Part shown: positions 1 to 5,867 of the stretch, one piece after another
Layout of the letters: every line of letters begins with the position of its first letter
Numbering within the stretch: the first letter of the stretch is position 1
Source: an uncultured Clostridia bacterium
GTDB taxonomy: Bacteria > Bacillota > Clostridia > Christensenellales > Borkfalkiaceae
Assembly (NCBI GenBank): GCA_934272745.1
Contig: CAKQSI010000055.1
Location: 1 to 10,903, forward strand
Direction of reading: 5' to 3'
DNA: 10,903 nucleotides
Notes under the pieces: model-generated
The model's database searches: none
What the model saw: the letters and a program-made list of their open reading frames with translations, nothing else
Told to the model about the DNA's origin: nothing
Translations under genes and position numbers: made by a program

Positions 1-128
1 CCCCCCCCCCGCCCCGATCATCGAAAAATCTTATAAACAAACCCTGAATTATCAGAGAAATTTTCAGACTCTTCCCTGAAAAATCCGGTTTCCGGTTAAA
101 AATCCGTCCTACCGTTTTGAAAAGGCGC
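1..128. other. Non-coding edge, no gene seen
   Basis: The window opens with ten C, a G and four more C, then AT-rich sequence up to the stop codon of the CotH gene. No supported gene lies here. Two weak hairpins can be drawn: a 7-bp stem (61-67 with 76-82) and a short CCGG-TTT-CCGG stem at 85-95. On the minus strand the second is followed by about five T and could be a poor terminator for the CotH gene. Neither is strong. The C run may be an assembly edge. Confidence 0.5.
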
Positions 129-2735
129 TTACCAAAGCCCGATCAGTCCGTAACCGTACAAAAATTCCATGCGTTTGGAAAGCCAGGTGCGGATATATTC
201 CACCTGATCGTCAAAGCCTTCGAGGGCGATGATCCAGGACGGCGTTTCAAACACCTTTTCCTTATAATCCCAGCGGGTGTAGTTCCGGTCCCACGCCGGG
301 CGGATGGCGTTTTTGACGTCTGCCGCAGACTTCAACAGATACTGCCAGTCGGTATTGTACAGTTCTACGATCCTTGCCGCGACGTTCTTGCGGAACTCGG
401 GTTCCTGCAGCAGATCGCGGAAAATTTTGCAGGCGTTTGCGCAGTACCAGGACTGGGGGTCGATATTCACGTAGGAAACGTTGTTGATGCCGATATCGAA
501 GTCCCACACCGGACCCATGCAGATTTTTCCGCCCTTGGCTTTGTACAGGAAAATACTCGCCTGCATACTGTCGAAATTGGCAAACAGTTCTTCGATCAGC
601 CAGAAGTCGATAAAGGTCTTTTCATCCGCGACTTTCAAAAATCCCGCGCGATCCTGCCCGGAAATGGCGGTGAAAAGCGCGTTCATGCGGTTGGTAACGT
701 CGGCAATGACTTCCTGAAAGGCTTCTTCCGTCAGGAAATCTTCTCGTTCCGGCGACTTGACTTCGAAATAAATTCCTCCCGCCTGAATATAAACCGATTC
801 GGGATCGGGATCTTCCGCCACGCGGTTTGCGGGAGTCTGCTCCAACAGGAAGCCGGTATCGAGATCGTTTTCCGGCGTGCCGCGGAGATCGACGCGGTTT
901 TTATCCTCGCGAATGGTTTCTACCAGCATATATAACCCGCGGAAATCGCCGTTCAGCGTGAGATAAACGTAGCGGACTTCCGGCGTCCAGCCGAGGTTTT
1001 CGTTTGCCCGCGCCAGTCCGTAAGCGAGATAGTTGCGCATCTGGCTTTTATCCGCGTGGTTGGAAACCAGCGCGTAATTTTTATCGCCCGAAAGCCCGCA
1101 GAGGTTGGTCATTTTATCGTCCAGCTTCAGCCGGTACGATTTTTTATCCATACACCACCAGGAGGAATTGCCCCTGCCGCGGATACGGGTGGTGGCGGAA
1201 ACGTTATATTCCGCGTGCGCCTCGCTTTCCACACGGAGCGCGGCGTTGATATATTCGGTTTTGGAAGTAATTTCGGCGCCCCCTTCGGTGTCGACGTATA
1301 GGTGGGGAATTTCCGCAAGGTCGGGAATGCCCACTTCTTCCGCAAAGGCGAGATAGCCCTCTTCTTCCACGAAGCGGGCGTAGAAAGTCTGCGAAGCTTC
1401 GTACGGGGAATACGCGTTGAAAATTTCGCCTCTTTCGGTGAAATAGCCGATGAAAACGCTGCCTTCTTTTACCGGTTCGTCGATCACGCCGACTTTGATC
1501 CCGGCGGGAATGCGATAAATGCGGTCACCCTTCCCCGTTTTGTTGAAGAATTTCAGCTCGATCTTTTCTTTGCAGCTTTCTTCGATCTTAAAATCGTCGA
1601 ACCAGTAGGTGCCGGCTTTGGAAACGCCGTAAATTTTGATGATGAACGTTACGGTGCCGTCTTCCTGCGCGGCGAACGAGTAGTTCGCCCACTGGAATTT
1701 ACCGCCCGAAAGGTTGGTATAATCGATGTCGAACGTGTGGAAATATTTCACGTCTTCCACGCGGTCGGGCATGTGATAGGTCAGTCCGGTCGCACAATCC
1801 GGCGTGCTTCCGACCCCGGTATTTTTCCCCGCGTAGGCAAAGGAAAGGGCGTACGTTCTGCCGCGAAATACCGGAAAAGAATAGGAAAGATAGTTCGCGA
1901 TACTGCTGTGTCCGTCTTCCGATACGCCGGAAATACGGAACGAGCCGCTGCCGTCGTTCCAGGCGGACTTGGTTTCGTCGATCGCATACACGGCGTTGCG
2001 GTTCCACCCGCCGAACGGGTTTTCCGCCCCCGCTTTAAAAGACTCGTTGACGATCGTGTTTTTATAGGGTCCCGCGGGTCCGATGTCGATAATTTCCGGT
2101 TCTTCCGGCAGGTCGGGCGTAGGAGCGGCGGAGGGCTCCACCGAGGGCTCGACCGACGGCTCGACGGAGGGCTCTGTGCTGGGCTCCGGCGACGGCTCGA
2201 CCGACGGCTCCTCGCTTGGCTCCGGCGAAGGCGCGGGATTTACCGTGGGTTCTGCGGACGGCTCTGCCGAAGGTTCGACGGTCGGTTCCGTAGAAGGCGA
2301 AGCGGAAGGAGCAATCGACGGCGTTTCGGTCGGCGTTTCGGTCGGCTCCGCGGAGGGCGAAGCGGACGGTCTTTCCGTGGGTTTTTCCGTGGGCGAAAGC
2401 GTCGGGTCGGTCGTAGGCGCCGTCGTGGGCGAAAGCGTAGGCGCCGAAGTCGGCGTTCCAGTCGGTCCGATTGTGGGAGCGGTCGGTTTTCCCGTGGGAT
2501 GCACAGAAGGATCCGCAGAAGGCTCCGCCGTGGGGTTTTCGCTCGGATCCGCAGAAGGTTCAGCCGTGGGACCCGCGCTCGGTTTTCCCGTGGGATCGGC
2601 GCTCGGGGCAAGGCTTCCGCCTGCCGAAACCGAAGCGCTCGGCGCATCAGACGGATCGCCTCCGGGTTGTTTTCCGCAGGCGGCAACCGATACGGCAAGC
2701 GCCGCGATCAGCATACATAGCAATAATTTTTTCAT
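129..2735 (-). CDS. Surface lipoprotein with Pro-Ser/Thr stalk and C-terminal CotH kinase-like domain
   Basis: Predicted 868-residue exported lipoprotein. The start is the ATG at 2735 because a lipoprotein signal begins there (MKKLLL, hydrophobic core, VSVAAC with Cys20 as lipid site) and GGGGG lies 6 bases upstream; the frame is open further upstream to 2813 but gives no sensible N-terminus. Order: Pro-Ser/Thr tetrapeptide stalk about 44-208; beta-rich jelly-roll, CBM-like module about 224-385; a small InlB-B/Flg_new-like beta repeat about 391-455; CotH domain about 475-868. CotH hallmarks seen are RGRGNSSW (519-526), KKSYRLKL (531-538), RGLYMLVE (599-606) and GPVWDFD (741-747), whose Asp residues are likely metal/ATP ligands. 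Known family: CotH is an atypical protein kinase that phosphorylates Ser-rich spore coat proteins. The export signal argues for an outer-surface role here instead. Kinase activity and target are inferred; the domain assignment is firm, the middle modules less so. Confidence 0.9.
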   Translation of the reverse strand: MKKLLLCMLIAALAVSVAACGKQPGGDPSDAPSASVSAGGSLAPSADPTGKPSAGPTAEPSADPSENPTAEPSADPSVHPTGKPTAPTIGPTGTPTSAPTLSPTTAPTTDPTLSPTEKPTERPSASPSAEPTETPTETPSIAPSASPSTEPTVEPSAEPSAEPTVNPAPSPEPSEEPSVEPSPEPSTEPSVEPSVEPSVEPSAAPTPDLPEEPEIIDIGPAGPYKNTIVNESFKAGAENPFGGWNRNAVYAIDETKSAWNDGSGSFRISGVSEDGHSSIANYLSYSFPVFRGRTYALSFAYAGKNTGVGSTPDCATGLTYHMPDRVEDVKYFHTFDIDYTNLSGGKFQWANYSFAAQEDGTVTFIIKIYGVSKAGTYWFDDFKIEESCKEKIELKFFNKTGKGDRIYRIPAGIKVGVIDEPVKEGSVFIGYFTERGEIFNAYSPYEASQTFYARFVEEEGYLAFAEEVGIPDLAEIPHLYVDTEGGAEITSKTEYINAALRVESEAHAEYNVSATTRIRGRGNSSWWCMDKKSYRLKLDDKMTNLCGLSGDKNYALVSNHADKSQMRNYLAYGLARANENLGWTPEVRYVYLTLNGDFRGLYMLVETIREDKNRVDLRGTPENDLDTGFLLEQTPANRVAEDPDPESVYIQAGGIYFEVKSPEREDFLTEEAFQEVIADVTNRMNALFTAISGQDRAGFLKVADEKTFIDFWLIEELFANFDSMQASIFLYKAKGGKICMGPVWDFDIGINNVSYVNIDPQSWYCANACKIFRDLLQEPEFRKNVAARIVELYNTDWQYLLKSAADVKNAIRPAWDRNYTRWDYKEKVFETPSWIIALEGFDDQVEYIRTWLSKRMEFLYGYGLIGLW
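2112..2606 (-). repeat. 12-bp-period tract encoding about 40 Pro-Ser/Thr tetrapeptides
   Basis: Codes for residues about 44-208 of the CotH lipoprotein. The units are P-S/T-x-x (PSVE, PSAE, PTVE, PSAD, PTGK and others) with only a few breaks in phase. Composition shifts along the tract: mixed near the lipid anchor, Thr-rich in the middle (about 84-138), Glu-rich PSVE/PSTE next to the globular part. A higher-order 36-bp unit is visible where GGATCCGCAGAAGG recurs at 2509 and 2545. Such tracts usually form extended wall-spanning spacers and are often O-glycosylated. The repeat keeps the opposite strand open in several frames, which produces long false ORFs there. Confidence 0.9.
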
Positions 2736-2781
2736 TCTTTTCCCCCGGCAACCGGCGCTTTTCGTGTTAGTCCGATTGCCA

Positions 2782-2818
2782 GAAATTTGCCATCGCAAAC
2801 GCTGCGGTGGCAAATTTC
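2782..2818 (-). promoter_or_regulatory. Near-perfect inverted repeat between glycosyltransferase and CotH genes
   Basis: An 11-bp perfect stem (2782-2792 with 2808-2818, GAAATTTGCCA / TGGCAAATTTC) continues, after one C-A mismatch, into a 4-bp CGCA/TGCG stem with a GCGTT loop. On the minus strand no T-run follows, so it does not look like a standard terminator. It sits 34 bp after the glycosyltransferase stop and 47 bp before the CotH start. It could be an operator, an RNA processing or stability hairpin, or an attenuator. No convincing promoter was found in this 116-bp gap, so the two genes may share a transcript. Confidence 0.6.
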
Positions 2819-2851
2819 CTTTCGTTTATTCGTGGTTTTTCGCAACCGCGG

Positions 2852-3781
2852 TCAGTTGACGCGGCTACCGATAATGTAGTGCGGACGGTTTTTCACTTCG
2901 TCGTACACACGGGACAGATACAGGTTGGTCAGCCCGTTGGAAGTCAGCGCAATGCCGAGCGCCAGCGTCACGGTCGGGAACAGATACGCGGTCAGTCCCA
3001 CGTTGATATGCCAGATGAGCAGCAGCGGGAACACGATGAAACAAAGGACGGAAAGCACCGAAAGTCCGACGCCCCACTTCAAGGCTAAGTTCAGGAGATA
3101 GTCGCCGTTCGACACCATGCCGTCTTCCGCAAGGCGCAGCATTTTTTTAAGTCCGAACTTGGTCGTGCCCGCAACGCGCGCCGCCCGCTCGAATTCCACC
3201 TCGGTCTGTTTAAAGCCCATCCAGGCGGACATGCCGCGCAAAAAGCGGTCGTGTTCGGTCATGGAAAGGTAGGTGTCGATGGCTTTTCTGTCCAGAAGTT
3301 TAAAATCGCCCACGTTTGCGGGAATGTTCAGCCCCGTGGTCTTTTTCAGGATCTTCATAAACAGCGAACTGGTCGCTTTTTTGAAAAATGTTTCGCCCTC
3401 GCGCTTTTTGCGTTTGCCGTGCACGATTTCGTAGCCTTCTTTCCATTTATCGATCATGAGAAGGACGGCTTCGGGCGAGTCCTGCAGGTCGACGTCGATG
3501 TTGACGACGGCTTCTCCTTTCGCTTCGGCAAAGCCGCAGTGAATGGCTGCCTGCTGACCGAAATTGCGGCTGAAATTGACAAGGCGCACGCGGTCGTCTT
3601 TTTTGCAAATGGCGGTGACGAGTTCTTCCGTACGGTCGCGGCTGCCGTCGTTGACGTAGATGATCTCAAACGGTTCGCCGGTCTTTTCCATCACGGGGGT
3701 CATCGCCCGGTAGAATTTTTCGACGCATTCTTCCTCATTGAACACGGGGACGACGATCGAATACTTCGGGTTTTGTGTCAT
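2852..3781 (-). CDS. GtrB/DPM1-type polyprenyl-phosphate glycosyltransferase (GT2)
   Basis: 309-residue membrane glycosyltransferase, complete for the family. It should transfer a sugar from a nucleotide sugar to undecaprenyl (polyprenyl) phosphate on the cytoplasmic face, making a lipid-linked donor for surface glycosylation. Seen: SIVVPVFNEEE at the N-terminus (8-18), VNDGSRD (43-49), the metal/donor site IDVDLQD (95-101), the GDFKLLDR segment (158-165), two membrane helices at about 229-257 and 262-283, and the family's C-terminal RVYDEVKNRPHYI segment. The ATG at 3781 is preceded by GAGGTG with 5-base spacing. It is followed after 116 bp by the CotH lipoprotein on the same strand, which has a long Ser/Thr stalk that could be a final glycosylation target (inference). 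The sugar cannot be read from sequence. Its promoter is the extended -10 site at 3806-3814. Confidence 0.93.
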   Translation of the reverse strand: MTQNPKYSIVVPVFNEEECVEKFYRAMTPVMEKTGEPFEIIYVNDGSRDRTEELVTAICKKDDRVRLVNFSRNFGQQAAIHCGFAEAKGEAVVNIDVDLQDSPEAVLLMIDKWKEGYEIVHGKRKKREGETFFKKATSSLFMKILKKTTGLNIPANVGDFKLLDRKAIDTYLSMTEHDRFLRGMSAWMGFKQTEVEFERAARVAGTTKFGLKKMLRLAEDGMVSNGDYLLNLALKWGVGLSVLSVLCFIVFPLLLIWHINVGLTAYLFPTVTLALGIALTSNGLTNLYLSRVYDEVKNRPHYIIGSRVN

Positions 3782-3805
3782 GGGTTCACCTCAAGGTTTT
3801 TTTTC

Positions 3806-3814
3806 ATTATATCA
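3806..3814 (-). promoter_or_regulatory. Extended -10 promoter of the glycosyltransferase gene
   Basis: The minus strand reads TGATATAAT, a perfect extended -10 element. No TTGACA-like -35 is seen at 17 bp (TTTTCT there), which is typical of extended -10 promoters. The expected start site falls in a run of eight A (complement of 3797-3804), about 18 bases before the ATG at 3781, leaving a very short leader that contains the GAGGTG ribosome site. Confidence 0.75.
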
Positions 3815-3830
3815 TGCGCGCGCGAAAAAG

Positions 3831-3871
3831 AAAAGGGGGAAAGTAAAATTTCCGCCCTTTTTTTGTTTTTT
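3831..3871. terminator. Bidirectional terminator-like hairpin upstream of the glycosyltransferase promoter
   Basis: AAAAGGGGGAAA (3831-3842) pairs with TTTCC-G-CCCTTTT (3849-3861) with a single bulged G and a GTAAAA loop. On the plus strand it is followed by T7-G-T6 (3858-3871); on the minus strand by TTTTCTTTTT. It can work in either direction. No supported gene ends into it from either side, so it may shield the divergent promoters, or end an unrecognised minus-strand transcript from 3872-4138. Confidence 0.6.
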
Positions 3872-4138
3872 CATGAAAGTTGCACGAACCTGAGGTTTTC
3901 CGCCCGGTAAACTTGTATGAAACGGAGATGTTCTCCGGGCGGAACCGCAATGATTTGCAATTTCTTCTGGCAAAACCGCACAAATTTCACTCCGGCAGGT
4001 AAAACCAAAAAACCGGCGCCTGTCCGATAAGTCGAAAACCCGATACCCACCCAAACTTTGTGCGAAGCGGGAATTCCGCAGACCGATCGCCTTGCGCAAT
4101 ACGGCGGCAAGAAGCATTTTCCCCACCCCTTTGTTAAG
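3872..4138. other. Unassigned intergenic block with nested inverted repeats
   Basis: No recognisable gene. It holds a 10-bp inverted repeat TTCCGCCCGG (3898-3907) / CCGGGCGGAA (3935-3944) that overlaps a second one, CGGAGA-TGT-TCTCCG (3923-3937), so the two folds exclude each other. On the minus strand an ATG at 4117 has GGGG stretches just upstream and opens a 101-codon frame (to 3812) beginning MLLAAVLRKAIGLRN. That frame runs through the hairpin at 3831-3871 and the downstream promoter, and its product resembles no family I know, so I do not call it. A small RNA, a decayed gene or plain spacer are all possible. Confidence 0.4.
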
Positions 4139-4167
4139 TTGACAAATCTGTTTGCCCTGCTTATAAT
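4139..4167 (+). promoter_or_regulatory. Perfect consensus vegetative promoter
   Basis: TTGACA at 4139-4144 and TATAAT at 4162-4167, separated by exactly 17 bp. Both hexamers match the sigma-70/sigma-A consensus fully. Transcription should start near 4174 and give a leader of about 87 bases before the ATG at 4261. No known riboswitch was recognised in that leader. Confidence 0.9.
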
Positions 4168-4260
4168 ACTTTTGCAAAACACGCGCCGCCCTGCTTTTAT
4201 GAAAACCCAAAGCAATGCCTGCGCGGTTTCCGTTATTTTCGACGAAAGGAGAAAACCTTG

Positions 4261-4734
4261 ATGAAGATCGTCAATTTCTACGGCTTACTTTTTCTTGCCG
4301 TCATCATGGTTCCCAACATAATTTTTGCCGCGACAAACAAAAACGGCTACCGGAATTTCTATCAAAACAAAACGGCGGAAATTTTAGAACAGATCGGAAG
4401 ATCCGGCTGCTTTACGCTTATTTTTATTCAGATTCCGCACCTCGTAAAAGGCTACTGGCTTTCCGCGGGGCGCGTCTGTTACCTTGCGGCGGGCGCTGCC
4501 CTCACCCTCGCCTACGTTTTGGGCTGGATTGCCTTCCGGCACGAATCATCGGTACGCAAATCGCTGTATCTTTCCATCACGCCCTCGTTGCTGTTTCTTT
4601 CCTGCGGTATTTTTACGGGGAATTTCCCTTTGCTTGCAGCAACCGTTCTTTTTGCCCCTTGTCATATCCTGATCAGTTATAAAAACGCAAAGGCGACGTT
4701 AAAAGAAAGCGGCTCCGTTTCCGCCGAATCGTAA
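4261..4734 (+). CDS. Small polytopic membrane protein of unknown function
   Basis: 157 residues with about five hydrophobic segments (roughly 7-24, 45-62, 70-92, 101-118, 122-140) and a short polar C-terminal tail. Between segments 1 and 2 lies NKTAEILEQIGRSGC (36-50), which looks like a conserved signature. I recall similar uncharacterised Firmicutes membrane proteins but know no function. AAGGAG (4246-4251) is 9 bases before the ATG at 4261; a TTG at 4258 in the same frame is 6 bases away and would add one residue. The gene stands alone on the plus strand, driven by the consensus promoter at 4139-4167 and followed by the terminator at 4879-4923. Confidence 0.85.
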   Translation: MKIVNFYGLLFLAVIMVPNIIFAATNKNGYRNFYQNKTAEILEQIGRSGCFTLIFIQIPHLVKGYWLSAGRVCYLAAGAALTLAYVLGWIAFRHESSVRKSLYLSITPSLLFLSCGIFTGNFPLLAATVLFAPCHILISYKNAKATLKESGSVSAES

Positions 4735-4771
4735 AGCCGCCGCCGAAAGAAAGCTTTTCCGTTCTCCGAAC

Positions 4772-4890
4772 GCCGCGCCCGAAATTTATCGAAATCCAAG
4801 CACGTTTCATGGCTGCCGAAAGTCCGGCATGCCCGGGATCTGCCGAAAACCAGGCGCGCCCGAAATCTGCCGAAAACCAAGCGCGCCCGG
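4772..4890. repeat. Degenerate 27-bp tandem array (about 4.4 units)
   Basis: Units start at 4772, 4799, 4826, 4853 and 4880 (the last partial). Units 3 and 4 are closest, sharing the ATCTGCCGAAAACCA core and a GC-rich GGC-GCCCG head; units 1 and 2 are more decayed. The partial fifth unit (GCGCGCCCGG) is the left arm of the terminator hairpin. The minus strand reads through as 9-residue repeats (RARLVFGRF-like), but that frame has no ribosome site or family match and is taken as a by-product. Confidence 0.8.
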
Positions 4891-4923
4891 GGCAAAGAAA
4901 TCTTTGCCCCGGGCGCGCTTTTT
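4879..4923 (+). terminator. Strong intrinsic terminator between convergent genes
   Basis: A perfect 20-base inverted repeat (4879-4898 with 4901-4920) rich in G+C, with a tiny AAAT-type loop, followed on the plus strand by a T run (4919-4923). It ends the membrane-protein transcript. On the minus strand the same hairpin is followed by TTGGTTTT, so it may also stop, less efficiently, the pseudouridine synthase transcript ending at 5025. Confidence 0.9.
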
Positions 4924-5024
4924 CTATATCTTTCCCCTATGGGATTTTTCCTTAGGGATTCCTTTCGCTACCCCTAAAATCTTTTCTCGTCGTTATTATT
5001 TCCTCGTCTTTGTTTTTCTCCTCT

Positions 5025-5867
5025 TTATCCCTTCTCGTCCGCGGCGTAAAACCGCGCGGGAATGGCAAATTCTTTTCCGCTGAGGTAAAAAAGTTCCGCT
5101 TCTTTGGGAAAGAAAAACTGCAAAAGCACCGAAGTCAGTTCCTGCCGGGATCTGCCGTAGCGTTTGTTGACCTCCCCCACGCCGTACTTGCCGTCGCCGA
5201 TCACAAAATGGCCGCAGTTTGCAAGATGCGCGCGGATCTGGTGCGTACGCCCGGTGTGCAGCGTGACCAAAAGCACCGCCGTCCCGTCGCCAAGGTCTTC
5301 CTGCATCTCGTACTCGGTTATTACGGGAAGAGCGCCTTTTGCCGGTGTTTTTACGATGCGCACCACGCCCCTTTCCTCATCCTTGACCAAAAAGTCCGAC
5401 AGGATAGCGTGCTTCTTTTCCGGCACGCCGTAAACGCGGCAAAGGTACTGTTTTTTTACGCGGCGGTCGCGCATGGCGGAAAGCAGTTCTTTCTCCGCTT
5501 TCTCGGTTTTTGCGTAGACGATCAACCCGGCGGTATTGGTGTCCAGCCGGTGCACCGGACGGACGGAAGGTACCGAATTTTGCAATACGTCCGTCAAAAT
5601 TTCGTACGGGACGCCCCGTTTTTTATCGACGATCCACACGTTTTCGTCCTCGTACACGGCAGAAAACAGCGGATATTTTTTCTCGTCGTAATAGACCGAA
5701 ACTTCCGTCCCCGGGGCAAGAACCGCGTCTTCTTTCACCGTTTTCCCGTCCGCGCGGATCTCCTTTTTCTCGCACAACTTTTTGCAGAGATAAAAAGGCA
5801 GATAAGGGAATTCTTCTTTAAACAGCGCTTTCAGCGTCTGTCGTTTTTTTACGATGACTTTTCTCAC
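5025..5867 (-). CDS. RluA-family RNA pseudouridine synthase
   Basis: 280 residues from a GTG start at 5867. It should isomerise specific uridines in rRNA or tRNA to pseudouridine. N-terminal about 60 residues form an S4-like RNA-binding region (RQTLKALFKEEFPYL...). The catalytic motif is PVHRLDTNTAGL with catalytic Asp109; TGRTHQIRAHL (205-215) is the second family signature. The GTG is chosen because GAGGAG lies 5 bases upstream and the S4-like region begins directly after it; an in-frame ATG at 5903 would add 12 residues with no clear ribosome site. The start overlaps the end of feoAB by 50 bp, so translation is probably coupled. Which RNA position it modifies (RluA, C, D or other type) cannot be told. 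Confidence 0.92.
   Translation of the reverse strand: MRKVIVKKRQTLKALFKEEFPYLPFYLCKKLCEKKEIRADGKTVKEDAVLAPGTEVSVYYDEKKYPLFSAVYEDENVWIVDKKRGVPYEILTDVLQNSVPSVRPVHRLDTNTAGLIVYAKTEKAEKELLSAMRDRRVKKQYLCRVYGVPEKKHAILSDFLVKDEERGVVRIVKTPAKGALPVITEYEMQEDLGDGTAVLLVTLHTGRTHQIRAHLANCGHFVIGDGKYGVGEVNKRYGRSRQELTSVLLQFFFPKEAELFYLSGKEFAIPARFYAADEKG

Noticed and set aside
117..935. Plus-strand frame of 272 codons over the CotH domain
   Set aside because: Starts at a TTG without a ribosome site and is antisense to clear CotH coding sequence.
1302..2720. Long plus-strand frame (472 codons) with an Arg-rich C-terminal half
   Set aside because: It is antisense to the CotH lipoprotein; the repeat tract has no stops in this frame and gives Arg/Gly low complexity. 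No ribosome site or family match.
2083..2859. Plus-strand frame with Gly-Ser-Glu repeats that looks like a structural repeat protein
   Set aside because: It is the reverse reading of the Pro-Ser/Thr tetrapeptide tract, and crosses the intergenic hairpin.
3812..4117. Minus-strand 101-codon frame starting MLLAAVLRKA
   Set aside because: G-rich upstream stretch is tempting, but the frame runs through the terminator hairpin and the glycosyltransferase promoter and its C-terminal part is basic and Phe-rich without family likeness. Kept only as a lead.
4199..4261. 20-codon plus-strand leader peptide (MKTQSNACAV...) whose TGA overlaps the next ATG as TGATG
   Set aside because: The overlap is suggestive of coupling, but there is no ribosome site before its ATG and no codon run typical of attenuators.
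4677..4895. Minus-strand 72-codon frame with 9-residue repeats
   Set aside because: Periodicity comes from the 27-bp array; no ribosome site; it starts in the terminator arm and overlaps the membrane protein gene.
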